Shown here: piece by piece, positions 11,263-21,005 of the stretch
Layout of the letters: the number at the start of each line of letters is the position of its first letter
Position numbering within the stretch: the stretch's first letter is position 1
Assembly (NCBI RefSeq): GCF_002102155.1
Contig: NZ_LQOU01000009.1
Coordinates: 1 to 64,000 of the forward strand
Reading direction: 5' to 3'
Origin: Mycobacterium europaeum
Lineage (GTDB): Bacteria > Actinomycetota > Actinomycetes > Mycobacteriales > Mycobacteriaceae
Length of the DNA stretch: 64,000 nt
The notes under the pieces: model-generated
What the model was told of the DNA's origin: nothing
The model's database searches: none
What the model saw: the letters and a program-made list of their open reading frames with translations, nothing else
Program-made: the position numbers and the translations under genes

Positions 11263-12453
11263 ATGAGCGACCCAGAAACGGATGCGCCGATCCACGGGTC
11301 ATGCGCGCCGGACTTCGCCGGGGTGCGCGACGCGTTCGAACGCAACTTCAGGCTGGGCGACGAAGTGGGCGCGGCCGTCGCGGTGTGGGTGGACGGCGGC
11401 CTCGTCGTCAATCTCTGGGGCGGCTGGGCCGACGCCGCCCAGACCCGGCCCTGGCAGCAGAACACCCTGACCACGGTCCTGTCCGGGACCAAGGGGTTGT
11501 CGGCCACCTGTGTCCATCAACTGGCCGACCGCGGCGAGCTGGACCTGCAGGCCCCGGTCGCCCACTACTGGCCCGAGTTCGGGCAGGCGGGCAAAAAGGA
11601 CATCACGCTGGCGATGGTGATGTGCCACCGGTCCGGCGTGATCGGCCCCCGCACCCGGTTGCGCTGGGAAGACGTCGCCGACTGGGACTTCGTCTGCCGG
11701 CAGCTGGCGGCCGCCGAACCCTACTGGGAGCCGGGCACCGCCCAGGGTTACCACATGACCACGTTCGGATTCATCCTCGGGGAGGTGTTCCGCCGCGTCA
11801 CGGGCCGGACGATCGGCCAATACCTGCGCACCGAGATCGCCGAACCGTTCGGCGCCGACGTCCACATCGGCCTGTCCCTGGCTGAACAACGCCGCTGCGC
11901 GGAGCGGGTCAACAAGCCGCACGCCCGGGACCTGCTGGCCGACGCGCAGGCCCCCGGCTACCCGGTGAGCCTGGCCGACCATCCCAAGGCGGGGCTGTCG
12001 ATCTCGATGGGTTTCGCCCCCGACGACGAGCTCGGCTCCCACGACCTGCGGCTGTGGCGCGAACTCGAGTTCCCGGGCACCAACGGGCAGGTGTCGGCCC
12101 TGGGGTTGGCGACGTTCTATAACGCGCTCGCGCAGGAGAAGGTGCTCAGCCGCGAGCACATGGACCTCGTGCGCGAGTGTCAGGGCGGCTTGGAGACCGA
12201 CTTGGTGCTGGGGCCGCGCGTCGCCGACCACGGCTGGGGTTTGGGCTACATGCTCAACCAGCGGTGCGTCAACGGGCCCAACCCGCGGATCTTCGGCCAC
12301 GGCGGCCTGGGTGGCTCCTTCGGCTTCGTCGACCTGGAACACCGCATCGGCTACGCGTACGTGGCGAACCGGTTCGACGCCACCAAGGCCAACGCGGACC
12401 CGCGCAGCCTGGCCCTCAGCAACCAGGTCTACGCAACGCTCGGCGTAATCTAG
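11263..12453 (+). CDS. lipP: Beta-lactamase-fold esterase LipP
   Basis: Serine hydrolase of the class C beta-lactamase/EstB family, named lipP in M. tuberculosis and thought to hydrolyse short-chain esters. The catalytic motif SGTK is at residues 74-77 (nucleophile Ser74, general base Lys77). Later conserved segments are MVMCHRSGV and the C-terminal FGHGGLGGSFGFVD, equivalent to the KTG/HGG motif. 396 aa (M. tuberculosis about 394). No signal peptide is evident, so it is probably cytosolic. It follows tRNA-Gly by 32 nt and may share its transcript. It converges on nei1 with a 21-nt gap. Confidence 0.9.
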   Translation: MSDPETDAPIHGSCAPDFAGVRDAFERNFRLGDEVGAAVAVWVDGGLVVNLWGGWADAAQTRPWQQNTLTTVLSGTKGLSATCVHQLADRGELDLQAPVAHYWPEFGQAGKKDITLAMVMCHRSGVIGPRTRLRWEDVADWDFVCRQLAAAEPYWEPGTAQGYHMTTFGFILGEVFRRVTGRTIGQYLRTEIAEPFGADVHIGLSLAEQRRCAERVNKPHARDLLADAQAPGYPVSLADHPKAGLSISMGFAPDDELGSHDLRLWRELEFPGTNGQVSALGLATFYNALAQEKVLSREHMDLVRECQGGLETDLVLGPRVADHGWGLGYMLNQRCVNGPNPRIFGHGGLGGSFGFVDLEHRIGYAYVANRFDATKANADPRSLALSNQVYATLGVI

Positions 12454-12474
12454 CGTCGAGGCGGACGCGGCCCG

Positions 12475-13275
12475 TCATTTCTGACAGGTGGGGCACCAGA
12501 ACAGGTTCCGCCCCTCCAGGACGGCCGTGCGGATCGAATCCCCGCACACCCGGCAGGCCTCGCCGGCGCGCCGGTAGACATACGTCCGGGGCCGCCCGGC
12601 CCGATACGACGGCGGTCCGTGGTCGTGCTCGGGCCGGACCACGATGATCTTGCCGCGGCGAAAGCCGACCTTCATCAGCGCCACCAGGTCGGTCCACGCC
12701 GCGTCGAACTCCGCCTCGCTCATTTCCCGGCCGGGCCGAAGCGGGTCGATGTTGTGGCGGTACAGCAGCTCGTTGCGGTAGACGTTGCCGACGCCGGCGA
12801 CGACGGTCTGATCCATCAACAGTGCACCAATGGGCCTGCGGGACTTACTGATTCGATTCCACGCCCAGGACGGGTCGGCGTCGTTGCGCAGCGGGTCGGG
12901 ACCGAGCTTGGCCAGCACGTCGGAAACCTGGCCCTCGTCGATCACCTCGCACACCGTCGGCCCGCGCAAGTCGGTGCCGTAGTCGGCGCCGACCATGCGC
13001 ATCCGCACCTGCCCGACCGGTGCGGGAAGGACCGCGTCCTCGCGTGGCCATTCGGTGAAGGCGCCGTAGAGACCCAGGTGCACGTGCACGATCGGGCCGC
13101 CGTCATAGTGGTGGAACAGGTGCTTGCCCCAGACGCTGGTGCGGCGCAACACGCGCCCGTCCACCACGGCCGCATCGGCGAAGCGGCCCTGCGGGCTCGA
13201 CACCGCGACGGGCGCCCCGCCGAAACGGCGCTGGTGCAGCCGGGCCAGCCGGTGCAGGGTGTGCCCTTCGGGCAT
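12475..13275 (-). CDS. nei1: Fpg/Nei-family DNA glycosylase (Rv2464c, Nei1)
   Basis: Base-excision repair glycosylase/AP lyase for oxidised bases. The N-terminus MPEGHT supplies Pro2 (nucleophile after Met removal) and Glu3. Lys51 in SVWGKHLF is the conserved beta-hairpin lysine. The helix-two-turn-helix region around VVAGVGNVYRNELLYR binds DNA. A C-terminal zinc finger has Cys241, Cys244, Cys261 and Cys264. PEGHT is a Nei-type N-terminus rather than the PELPE of Fpg. 266 aa. It is 7 nt from rpiB in the same direction. Confidence 0.93.
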   Translation of the reverse strand: MPEGHTLHRLARLHQRRFGGAPVAVSSPQGRFADAAVVDGRVLRRTSVWGKHLFHHYDGGPIVHVHLGLYGAFTEWPREDAVLPAPVGQVRMRMVGADYGTDLRGPTVCEVIDEGQVSDVLAKLGPDPLRNDADPSWAWNRISKSRRPIGALLMDQTVVAGVGNVYRNELLYRHNIDPLRPGREMSEAEFDAAWTDLVALMKVGFRRGKIIVVRPEHDHGPPSYRAGRPRTYVYRRAGEACRVCGDSIRTAVLEGRNLFWCPTCQK

Positions 13276-13282
13276 AGGCGCC

Positions 13283-13762
13283 TCAGCCCTGTGCGCCGGG
13301 CACCGGCGGCGCCTGGTGGGTGCGTTCGTACTCGGCGAGGATGTCGATACGCCGTTGGTGGCGTTCGGCTTTCGACCATTGCGCGGTCAGGAACGCGTCC
13401 ACGATGGCCAGCGCCTCTTCGACGGTGTGCATGCGACCACCGATCCCGATCAACTGGGCGTTGTTGTGTTCGCGGGCCAGCGTCGCGGTCTCCACGCTCC
13501 ACGCCAGCGCGCACCGGGCTCCGGGCACCTTGTTGGCGGCGATCTGCTCACCGTTGCCCGACCCGCCCAGCACGATACCCAGGCTGTCCGGATCGGCCAC
13601 CGTGCGAACCGCGGCGGCGATGCAAAACGCCGGGTAGTCGTCCTCGGCGTCGTACGTGTAGGCACCGCAATCGATCGGCTCGTGCCCGGACGCTTTCAGG
13701 TGCTCGATGATCTGTTGCTTGAGCTCGAATCCGGCGTGGTCAGAGCCGAGGTAGACGCGCAT
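13283..13762 (-). CDS. rpiB: Ribose-5-phosphate isomerase B
   Basis: Interconverts ribose 5-phosphate and ribulose 5-phosphate in the pentose phosphate pathway. It starts MRVYLGSDHAGFELKQ with the RpiB SDHAG motif. The active-site loop IVLGGSGNGEQIAANK (about 63-78) has Ser68 and Glu72 in place of the catalytic cysteine of the E. coli enzyme, as in M. tuberculosis RpiB, where Glu acts as base. 159 aa (162 in M. tuberculosis). Confidence 0.95.
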   Translation of the reverse strand: MRVYLGSDHAGFELKQQIIEHLKASGHEPIDCGAYTYDAEDDYPAFCIAAAVRTVADPDSLGIVLGGSGNGEQIAANKVPGARCALAWSVETATLAREHNNAQLIGIGGRMHTVEEALAIVDAFLTAQWSKAERHQRRIDILAEYERTHQAPPVPGAQG

Positions 13763-13789
13763 GCCCGCAATCCTTACACGGGCAACCGA

Positions 13790-14413
13790 TCAGTCGAATT
13801 CGGGCTTCTCGGTGCGGGTCCGCTTCAGTTCGAAGAAGTGCGGGTAAGACGCGAAGGTCACCGACGCGTCCCACAGCTTGCCGGCCTCCTCGCCGCGCGG
13901 GATCTTCGAGAGCACCGGCCCGAAGAACGCCGCCCCGTTGACGTGGATGGTCGGCGTGCCGACGTCGTCGCCGACGGCGTCCATGCCGGCGTGGTGGCTC
14001 TTGCGCAGAGCGTCGTCGTAGGCGTCGCTGTGCGCGGCCTCGGCCAGCTCCGCGGGCAGGCCGGCGTCGGCCAGGGACAACTTGATGACCTCGTCGAGAT
14101 TCTTGTTGTCCTCGTTGTGGATCCGGGTGCCCATGGCCGTGTACAGCGGGTGCAGCACCCCGGCACCGTGGGCCTGCTCGGCGGCGATCGCCACCCGGAC
14201 CGGCCCCCAGGCGTGCTTCATCATCTCGCGATACTTGTCGGTCAGGCCCTCGCGGTTCTCGTTGAGGATCGCCAGGCTCATCACGTGGAAGTGCACCTCG
14301 ATGTCGCGGACCTTCTCCACCTCGAGGATCCAGCGCGACGTGATCCAGCACCACGGGCACAGCGGATCGAACCAGAAATCGGCTTGGTCTTTCCCGGCAC
14401 CCTTGTCAGGCAT
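13790..14413 (-). CDS. Mycothiol-linked thioredoxin-fold oxidoreductase (Rv2466c-like, CPWC motif)
   Basis: DsbA/FrnE-type thioredoxin-fold protein. Rv2466c of M. tuberculosis is a mycothiol-dependent reductase of the oxidative-stress response and activates some nitro-prodrugs. The active site Cys19-Pro-Trp-Cys22 lies in FDPLCPWCW, with the inserted helical domain following and the cis-Pro loop at [15 protein letters not shown]. 207 aa, identical in length to Rv2466c. The ATG at 14413 begins [10 protein letters not shown] longer frame upstream overlaps pepN antisense and is not coding. Divergent from pepN, with 105 nt between them. Confidence 0.93.
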   Translation of the reverse strand: MPDKGAGKDQADFWFDPLCPWCWITSRWILEVEKVRDIEVHFHVMSLAILNENREGLTDKYREMMKHAWGPVRVAIAAEQAHGAGVLHPLYTAMGTRIHNEDNKNLDEVIKLSLADAGLPAELAEAAHSDAYDDALRKSHHAGMDAVGDDVGTPTIHVNGAAFFGPVLSKIPRGEEAGKLWDASVTFASYPHFFELKRTRTEKPEFD

Positions 14414-14518
14414 AGCGCAGTCCTCTCGTCGGTCGACACACCGTTGAGCACAACCGTAGGCGCCGCGCCGCTGTTCCCGCAGTGCCCGGGACGCGAACGG
14501 GGCACGTAAGTTGGACGC

Positions 14519-17095
14519 GTGGCCCTTCCTAATCTCACGCGGGACCAGGCCGTCGAACGCGCGGCCCTGGTCACCGTCGACAGCTACCAGATCCAACTCG
14601 ATGTCACTGATGGCACCGGCAACCCGGGCGAACGCACGTTCCGGTCCACGACCACGGTGGTGTTCGACGCGCTTCCCGGCGCCGACACGTGCATCGACCT
14701 CGCCGCCGAGACGGTGCATGGCGCCACGCTCAACGGTCACAACATCGACGTGTCCGGATACGATGAATCGACCGGCATCGCGCTGTCCGGCCTGGAGCAA
14801 CACAACGTCCTGGTCGTCGACGCGGACTGCCGCTACTCCAACACCGGTGAGGGGCTGCACCGCTTCGTCGACCCGGTCGACAACGAGACCTACCTGTACT
14901 CGCAATTCGAAACCGCCGACGCCAAGCGCATGTTCGCCTGCTTCGACCAACCGGACCTCAAGGCGACGTTCGACCTGCGCGTGACGGCGCCCCGGCATTG
15001 GAAGGTCGTCTCCAACGGCGCCACGGTGTCGATCGAAAACGGGGTGCACACCTTCGCCACCACGCCGCGGATGAGCACCTATCTGGTGGCGCTCATCGCC
15101 GGCCCGTACGCCGAATGGAAGGACACCTACGCCGACGAACACGGGGAGATCCCACTGGGCATCTTCTGCCGGGAATCGTTGGCGCGCCACATGGACGCCG
15201 AGCGGTTGTTCACCCAGACCAAACAGGGGTTCGGCTTCTACCACAGGAACTTTGGGCTGCCGTACGCGTTCGGCAAGTACGATCAGCTGTTCGTCCCCGA
15301 ATTCAACGCCGGCGCAATGGAAAACGCGGGCGCGGTGACCTTCCTGGAGGACTACGTCTTTCGCAGCAAGGTCACCCGGGCCTCCTACGAGCGGCGCGCC
15401 GAAACCGTCCTGCACGAGATGGCGCACATGTGGTTCGGGGACCTGGTCACCATGACCTGGTGGGACGACCTGTGGCTCAACGAGTCGTTCGCGACGTTCG
15501 CCTCGGTGCTGTGTCAGGCCGAGGCCACCGAATTCACCGAGGCCTGGACGACTTTCGCCACAGTCGAGAAGTCGTGGGCGTACCGCCAGGACCAATTGCC
15601 GTCGACACACCCCATCGCCGCCGACATCCCCGACCTGGCCGCGGTCGAGGTGAACTTCGACGGCATCACCTACGCCAAGGGCGCCTCGGTCCTCAAGCAG
15701 CTGGTGGCCTACGTCGGGCTGGAGCACTTCCTGGCCGGGCTGCGCGACTACTTCCGCAGCCACGCATTCGGCAACGCCACCTTCGACGACCTGGTCGCCG
15801 CGTTGGAGCAGGCGTCGGGCCGGGACCTGTCGGACTGGGGTCAGCAATGGTTGAAGACGACCGGGTTGAACACGCTGCGCGCCGACTTCGACACCGACGC
15901 CGACGGGACGTTCACCCGGTTCGCGCTGACCCAGAGCGGTGCCGCGCCGGGGGCCGGCGAAACCCGGGTGCACCGGCTGGCGATCGGGATCTACGACGAC
16001 GACGGAGCCGGCAAGCTGGTGCGGGTGCGGCGGGAAGAACTCGACGTCGAGGGCCCAGTCACGGAAGTGCCTGCGCTGGTGGGAGTTTCCCGCGGCCAGC
16101 TGGTGCTGGTCAACGACGACGACCTGACCTACTGCTCGCTGCGGCTCGACCCGCAGTCACTGCAGACCGCGCTGCGGCGCATCGCCGACATCGCCGAGCC
16201 GCTGCCGCGCTCCCTGGTGTGGTCGGCGGCGTGGGAGATGACGCGCGAGGCCGAACTGCGGGCGCGCGACTTCGTGGCCCTGGTTTCGACCGGGGTGCAC
16301 GCCGAGACCGAGGTCGGGGTGGCGCAGCGGCTGCTGCTGCAGGCGCAGACGGCGCTGGCTTCCTATGCCGAGCCGGGCTGGGCGCATGAGCGGGGGTGGC
16401 CGCAGTTCGCCGACCGGCTGCTGGAGCTGGCACGCGCGGCGCGGCCCGGCTCCGATCACCAGCTCGCGTTCGTCAACAGCCTGTGCTCGGCGGTGCTGTC
16501 GACCCGGCACGTCGTGACGCTGGCGGACCTGCTCGACCACGATCCGGCCGAGCTTGGCCTGGCCGGCCTCGAGATCGACACCGACCTGCGGTGGCGCATC
16601 GTGACCGCGCTCGCGAGCGCGGGCGAAATCGACGCCGACGGGCCCGCGACGCCCTTCGTCGACGCGGAGGTGCAGCGCGACCCGACGGCCGCCGGCAAGC
16701 GAAACGGCGCGCAGGCGGCGACGGCGCGGCCGCAACTGCAGGTCAAGGAGGAGGCCTGGACCACGGTGATCGAGGACGACACCCTGGCCAACATCACCGC
16801 CCGCTCCATCATCGCGGGCTTCGCCCCGGCCGGCCAGCACGGCTTGCTCGAACCGTTCACGGACCGCTATTTCGCGGCGATACCGGGCGTGTGGGCGCGG
16901 CGGTCCAGCGAGGTCGCACAAACCGTGGTGATCGGGCTGTACCCGCACTGGAACATCAGCGACGCCGGCATCGCGGCCGCCGACAAGTTCCTGTCCGACC
17001 CGGACGTGCCGCCGGCCTTGCGACGGCTGGTGCTCGAGGGCCAGGCCGGCGTGAAGCGGGCCCTGCGGGCCCGCCGGTTCGACGCGGCCGACTAG
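14519..17095 (+). CDS. pepN: Aminopeptidase N (M1 family)
   Basis: Zinc metalloaminopeptidase of the cytosol that removes N-terminal residues from peptides, probably downstream of Clp and proteasome products. GAMEN exopeptidase motif at 265-269. Zinc motif HEMAH at 299-303 (His299, His303; catalytic Glu300) with the third ligand Glu322 in NESFA. The C-terminal ERAP1-like helical domain covers roughly 520-858. The GTG start at 14519 gives 858 aa (861 in M. tuberculosis). It converges on the minus-strand Rv2468c-like gene, with a tandem 41-bp repeat in the gap. Confidence 0.96.
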   Translation: MALPNLTRDQAVERAALVTVDSYQIQLDVTDGTGNPGERTFRSTTTVVFDALPGADTCIDLAAETVHGATLNGHNIDVSGYDESTGIALSGLEQHNVLVVDADCRYSNTGEGLHRFVDPVDNETYLYSQFETADAKRMFACFDQPDLKATFDLRVTAPRHWKVVSNGATVSIENGVHTFATTPRMSTYLVALIAGPYAEWKDTYADEHGEIPLGIFCRESLARHMDAERLFTQTKQGFGFYHRNFGLPYAFGKYDQLFVPEFNAGAMENAGAVTFLEDYVFRSKVTRASYERRAETVLHEMAHMWFGDLVTMTWWDDLWLNESFATFASVLCQAEATEFTEAWTTFATVEKSWAYRQDQLPSTHPIAADIPDLAAVEVNFDGITYAKGASVLKQLVAYVGLEHFLAGLRDYFRSHAFGNATFDDLVAALEQASGRDLSDWGQQWLKTTGLNTLRADFDTDADGTFTRFALTQSGAAPGAGETRVHRLAIGIYDDDGAGKLVRVRREELDVEGPVTEVPALVGVSRGQLVLVNDDDLTYCSLRLDPQSLQTALRRIADIAEPLPRSLVWSAAWEMTREAELRARDFVALVSTGVHAETEVGVAQRLLLQAQTALASYAEPGWAHERGWPQFADRLLELARAARPGSDHQLAFVNSLCSAVLSTRHVVTLADLLDHDPAELGLAGLEIDTDLRWRIVTALASAGEIDADGPATPFVDAEVQRDPTAAGKRNGAQAATARPQLQVKEEAWTTVIEDDTLANITARSIIAGFAPAGQHGLLEPFTDRYFAAIPGVWARRSSEVAQTVVIGLYPHWNISDAGIAAADKFLSDPDVPPALRRLVLEGQAGVKRALRARRFDAAD

Positions 17096-17190
17096 GCCGA
17101 CTTACTCGCCGAGCGTGCGTGTCTGCACACCGGCGACCGGCGTGTCGCGTACGAACACGCACCCTCGCGAGCGGCTGATGGCCCGATGAT

Positions 17191-17231
17191 GGCGACCCGC
17201 AGCGCCCGGCTACGCCGCGCTTGCGATCGCC
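17191..17231. repeat. 41-bp dispersed repeat, copy 1
   Basis: Begins GGCGACCCGC and ends GCGATCGCC; identical base for base to copy 2, 55 nt downstream. It can fold through the outer arms GGCG/CGCC and CGC/GCG and an inner GGC-TAC-GCC hairpin. It lies between the convergent genes pepN and the Rv2468c homologue. A near-identical core recurs at 58989-59085. Confidence 0.8.
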
Positions 17232-17245
17232 ACTAACCCGACGGC

Positions 17246-17286
17246 GGCGACCCGCAGCGCCCGGCTACGCCGCGCTTGCGATCGCC
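17246..17286. repeat. 41-bp dispersed repeat, copy 2
   Basis: Exact duplicate of 17191-17231; its last base is 1 nt from the stop codon of the minus-strand gene ending at 17288. Period 55 nt. It may act as a bidirectional terminator or be a REP-like element. Confidence 0.8.
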
Positions 17287-17287
17287 G

Positions 17288-17755
17288 TTAGGCCGGGGCG
17301 ATGCCCGCGCTGAGGACGCGGATCGCGCTGACCAGCCCGTCCACCAGGTCGCCCCGCTGTAACGCCGACGACGCGGCGGCGACCCCGAGCGGCGCGGACG
17401 ACTCGGCGCCGCGGCCGCGCACCTCGGAGCCGTAGACCACCTCGATGACCTTCTGGTCGGGCGAGACGGCCAGCAGCACGGCGTTGTCCGGTGTCGGCAC
17501 CCTGGCCAGGATCTGGCGGGCGCGCGCGGCGGTGTCGTTGCCCAGGTCGCCGAGGTAGATGGCGAACCGTGCCCTCGACGCCCGCGAGCCGAACTTCAGG
17601 GCGTCGTCGATGGCGACGAGGTCCTTGATCGGGAATGGGTAATGGACGGACAGCTCGCCCGCCTGGGTCACCCCGGAGATCCGCCCGCTGGTGGTGATCA
17701 CCCAGCCGTCGGGCAGCTCGCCGGGCTCGACGGTCGCTATCTCACCATGTGCCAC
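17288..17755 (-). CDS. DUF5130 protein, Rv2468c-like (PRSAF1 of the bcc-aa3 supercomplex)
   Basis: Homologue of Rv2468c. Its M. smegmatis counterpart (MSMEG_4692, PRSAF1) was identified by cryo-EM as a peripheral subunit of the cytochrome bcc-aa3 respiratory supercomplex, on the cytoplasmic side; I assign it by order and sequence character, not by alignment. About 155 aa, soluble, with [26 protein letters not shown] near the N-terminus and a TPM-like alpha/beta core ([30 protein letters not shown]). The GTG at 17755 is preferred because GGAGG lies 8 nt before it; the in-frame GTG at 17764 falls inside that ribosome site. It overlaps the ctaJ-like gene by 14 nt. Confidence 0.75.
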   Translation of the reverse strand: MAHGEIATVEPGELPDGWVITTSGRISGVTQAGELSVHYPFPIKDLVAIDDALKFGSRASRARFAIYLGDLGNDTAARARQILARVPTPDNAVLLAVSPDQKVIEVVYGSEVRGRGAESSAPLGVAAASSALQRGDLVDGLVSAIRVLSAGIAPA

Positions 17756-17978
17756 TGGCGCCACCTCCGACTGAGAATTCCCGTGTGTCGTGCCCGCCGT
17801 GCGCGTGACCGACGTCTTCGTCCGTGGCCGCCCACAGGATCGGCGGGTGCGTCCACTTCTCGCCCAACTTGTAGGTCGCCGGGTGCGGTCCCTTGTGCGA
17901 CCAGATCAGCACCGCCAGCACGGCCACCAGCAGCAACGGTATCCCGATGAAGTACAGGTGAATCTGCAAAAGGCTCAC
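17742..17978 (-). CDS. ctaJ: Small single-span membrane protein, CtaJ-like cytochrome aa3 subunit
   Basis: 78 aa from GTG 17978 ([17 protein letters not shown]): one N-terminal transmembrane helix (about 5-26), then a polar tail with [29 protein letters not shown] and a His/Gly-rich end [12 protein letters not shown]. Position and shape match M. smegmatis CtaJ (MSMEG_4693), an accessory subunit of cytochrome c oxidase in the III2-IV2 supercomplex, encoded next to PRSAF1 there too. A longer frame from 18017 is possible but adds MCRGIVGWDTVFV with no ribosome site. The two genes overlap, so their products are probably made together. The name is an inference from synteny and topology. Confidence 0.68.
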   Translation of the reverse strand: MSLLQIHLYFIGIPLLLVAVLAVLIWSHKGPHPATYKLGEKWTHPPILWAATDEDVGHAHGGHDTREFSVGGGASGTW

Positions 17979-18047
17979 GACGAAAACCGTATCCCACCCG
18001 ACGATCCCTCGGCACACTCGGACACGAGATGTCGTGCGATCCGGGCG

Positions 18048-18695
<648 letters not shown>

Positions 18696-18837
18696 AGATC
18701 CTCCGCGGATAGTCCACCATGATTCGTCGCCAATCGCACCCCTATTGCAGGTGAACGGCATGTCGTCCGGGTGAACAGCCAGAGCGCCCGCGGCCCGGCT
18801 CGGCCGGATGCCGCCGGCATGGACCACAATGGAGGCG

Positions 18838-19233
18838 ATGGATTCCGAGCCCCAGTCCTTCTATGACGCCGTCGGCGGTGCCGAGACGTTCCATGCGATT
18901 GTGTCCCGCTTCTACGCCCAGGTGGCCGAGGACGAGATCCTGCGCCAGCTGTACCCCGAGGACGACCTGGCGGGCGCCGAGGAACGGTTGCGCATGTTCC
19001 TCGAGCAGTACTGGGGCGGCCCGCGCACCTACTCCGAACGGCGCGGCCATCCCCGGTTGCGGATGCGGCACGTCCCGTTCCGGATCACCCCGATCGAGCG
19101 CGACGCCTGGCTGCGCTGCATGCACACCGCCGTCGCCTCGATCGACTCGCAGACCCTCGACGACGAGCACCGGCGCCAGTTGCTCGACTACCTGGAGATG
19201 GCCGCCCACTCACTGGTCAATTCGCCCTTCTGA
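18838..19233 (+). CDS. glbO: Truncated haemoglobin O (trHbO)
   Basis: Group II truncated globin that binds O2 tightly and is linked to respiration and peroxide/NO chemistry. Haem-pocket residues are all present: Tyr26 (B10), Tyr39 (CD1), proximal His78 (F8 in RMRH) and Trp91 (G8 in WLRCMH), each 3 higher than M. tuberculosis numbering. The ATG at 18838 gives 131 aa ([14 protein letters not shown]), but an ATG at 18829 is also possible, since the purine-rich GGAGG lies between them. Close (22 nt) to the downstream aglA. Confidence 0.95.
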   Translation: MDSEPQSFYDAVGGAETFHAIVSRFYAQVAEDEILRQLYPEDDLAGAEERLRMFLEQYWGGPRTYSERRGHPRLRMRHVPFRITPIERDAWLRCMHTAVASIDSQTLDDEHRRQLLDYLEMAAHSLVNSPF

Positions 19234-19254
19234 TACCCAACCGAACGGAGCAGG

Positions 19255-20820
19255 ATGAGCCCCGGAGCATGGTGGTCGAACGCGGTGTTCTATCAGGTCT
19301 ATCCCCGGTCGTTCGCCGACAGCGACGGCGACGGCGTGGGCGACATCGATGGATTACTGGCCCATCTGGATCACCTCGAGCTACTCGGGGTGGACGCGAT
19401 CTGGCTCAACCCGGTCACCGTCTCGCCGATGGCCGACCACGGCTACGACGTCGCCGACCCGCGCGACATCGATCCGCTGTTCGGTGGGATGGCGGCCATT
19501 GAGCGCCTGATCCCGGCGGCGCACGAGCGGGGCATCAAGATCACCATGGACGTGGTGCCCAACCACACGAGCTCGGCGCACCCGTGGTTCCAGGCCGCGC
19601 TGGCCGCGGGGCCGGGCACCGAGGCGCGCGAGCGCTACTACTTTCGCGACGGCCGGGGCCCGGACGGGGAACTGCCGCCGAACAACTGGACGTCGGTGTT
19701 CGGCGGGTCCGCCTGGACGCGGGTGGTCGAGCCGGACGGCAATCCGGGCCAGTACTACCTCCACCTCTTCGACACCGAGCAGCCGGACCTGAACTGGGAA
19801 CACCCCGACGTCTTCGACGATTTCGAGAAGACGCTGCGTTTCTGGCTGGAGCGCGGCGTGGACGGCTTCCGCATCGACGTGGCACACGGCATGGCCAAGC
19901 CGGCCGATTTGCCCGACGCCAAGGACGACGTCAAGGTGCTGAGCCACAGCGACGACGACCCGCGCTTCAACCATCCCAGCGTGCACGAGATCCATCGCGG
20001 GATCCGCAAGGTCGTCGACGACTATGCCGACGCGGTGACCATCGGCGAGGTGTGGGTGCTCGACAACCTCCTGTGGGCCGAGTATCTGCGGCCCGACGAA
20101 CTGCACCTGGGTTTCAACTTCCGGCTGACAAAGATCGACTTCGCCGCCGACCAGATCCAGCACGCGATCCAGAATTCGATGGAGGCCATCGCGATCGAAA
20201 ACGCCATCCCCACCTGGACGCTGTCCAACCACGACGTCGGCCGGGAGGTCACCCGGTACGGGGGCGGCGAGGTCGGGCTGCGCCGGGCGAAAGCGATGGC
20301 GATGGCGATGCTCGCCCTGCCGGGTGCGGTGTTCATCTACAACGGCGAGGAACTGGGGCTGCCCGACGTCGAGCTGCCCGACGAGGTGCTGCAGGACCCG
20401 ACGTGGGAACGCTCCGGGCACACCGAACGCGGCCGCGACAAGTGCCGGGTGCCGATCCCGTGGTCCGGCGATACTCCCCCGTTCGGGTTCTCCAGCTCGC
20501 CCGACACCTGGTTGCCGATGCCGCGGGAGTGGGCGGCGCTGACCGTCGAGCGCCAGCTCGCGGACCCCGAATCGACGCTGTCGTTCTTCCGGCACGTCAT
20601 CAAATTGCGCAAGGAGCGCACCGAATTCGAGGGCGACCAGATCGACTGGCTGGACGCGCCACGGGATGCGCTGGTCTTCCGGCGCCGCGGCGGCGGGGCG
20701 GTGTGCGCGCTGAACGCCGGCCGCCGACCGATCCCACTGCCACCGGGAGAGCTCATCGTGGCCAGCGCCCCGCTGGTCGACGGGCAGCTCGCCCCGGACG
20801 CCGCGGCGTGGCTGGCCTGA
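19255..20820 (+). CDS. aglA: GH13 alpha-glucosidase AglA
   Basis: Cytosolic alpha-1,4-glucosidase of glycoside hydrolase family 13 (trehalase/oligo-1,6-glucosidase type). The (beta/alpha)8 barrel starts at WWSNAVFYQVYPRSFADSDGDG. Catalytic residues: nucleophile Asp208 (GFRIDVAHG), acid/base Glu265 (TIGEVWV) and stabiliser Asp327 (LSNHDVGRE). A DGDGVGD calcium-like loop is at about 24-30. 521 aa. The ribosome site GGAGCAGG precedes ATG 19255. It is probably cotranscribed with glbO. Likely to release glucose from maltodextrins in glycogen/trehalose turnover. Confidence 0.93.
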   Translation: MSPGAWWSNAVFYQVYPRSFADSDGDGVGDIDGLLAHLDHLELLGVDAIWLNPVTVSPMADHGYDVADPRDIDPLFGGMAAIERLIPAAHERGIKITMDVVPNHTSSAHPWFQAALAAGPGTEARERYYFRDGRGPDGELPPNNWTSVFGGSAWTRVVEPDGNPGQYYLHLFDTEQPDLNWEHPDVFDDFEKTLRFWLERGVDGFRIDVAHGMAKPADLPDAKDDVKVLSHSDDDPRFNHPSVHEIHRGIRKVVDDYADAVTIGEVWVLDNLLWAEYLRPDELHLGFNFRLTKIDFAADQIQHAIQNSMEAIAIENAIPTWTLSNHDVGREVTRYGGGEVGLRRAKAMAMAMLALPGAVFIYNGEELGLPDVELPDEVLQDPTWERSGHTERGRDKCRVPIPWSGDTPPFGFSSSPDTWLPMPREWAALTVERQLADPESTLSFFRHVIKLRKERTEFEGDQIDWLDAPRDALVFRRRGGGAVCALNAGRRPIPLPPGELIVASAPLVDGQLAPDAAAWLA

Positions 20821-20899
20821 CGGCGCACCCAAAGCCGCGGTGGTCCAGACGCTTTCGCCTCGGGATCAGCCGGCTACCGGGGTGGCTCCGACGTGGAGA

Positions 20900-20914
20900 T
20901 ACCCTGCGGGGGTA
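20900..20914. promoter_or_regulatory. RicR/CsoR-type copper operator TACCC-N5-GGGTA overlapping a -10 box
   Basis: TACCCTGCGGGGGTA is an exact TACCC-N5-GGGTA palindrome, the motif described for the copper repressor RicR regulon in M. tuberculosis. Its right arm overlaps TACTGT (20913-20918), a TANNNT -10 hexamer. The predicted start of transcription, 7 nt on, is the A of the ATG at 20925. A repressor bound here would block RNA polymerase directly. Downstream is a Met/His-rich membrane protein. No regulator gene is in the window. Confidence 0.6.
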
Positions 20915-20924
20915 CTGTCGTGCC

Positions 20925-21005
20925 ATGACCGAGATCGAACCGCCGATTCCGGGTCTCCGGCTGGCGCCGCGCGAGCCCACCGGCGAAAGGCGGATTGGTG
21001 GATAA
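20925..21005 (+). CDS. Small leaderless upstream ORF (26 codons)
   Basis: An ATG at the predicted +1 of the promoter above opens 26 codons, starting MTEIEPPIPG and ending GERRIGG, stopped by TAA at 21003-21005. It overlaps the GTG start of the DUF5134 gene (20998) by 8 nt in another frame, so its translation could couple to the next gene. It has no cysteines, no transmembrane segment and no family resemblance. It may be a coupling leader, or simply the residue of a longer gene (H37Rv Rv2472 is annotated near here). No coding proof beyond the start context. Confidence 0.4.
   Translation: MTEIEPPIPGLRLAPREPTGERRIGG

Noticed and set aside
20900..20914. Reading the palindrome before the DUF5134 gene as a simple terminator of aglA
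   Set aside because: The arms are only 5 bp with a 5-nt spacer, no T-tract follows, and a -10 box overlaps it, so an operator is the better reading.
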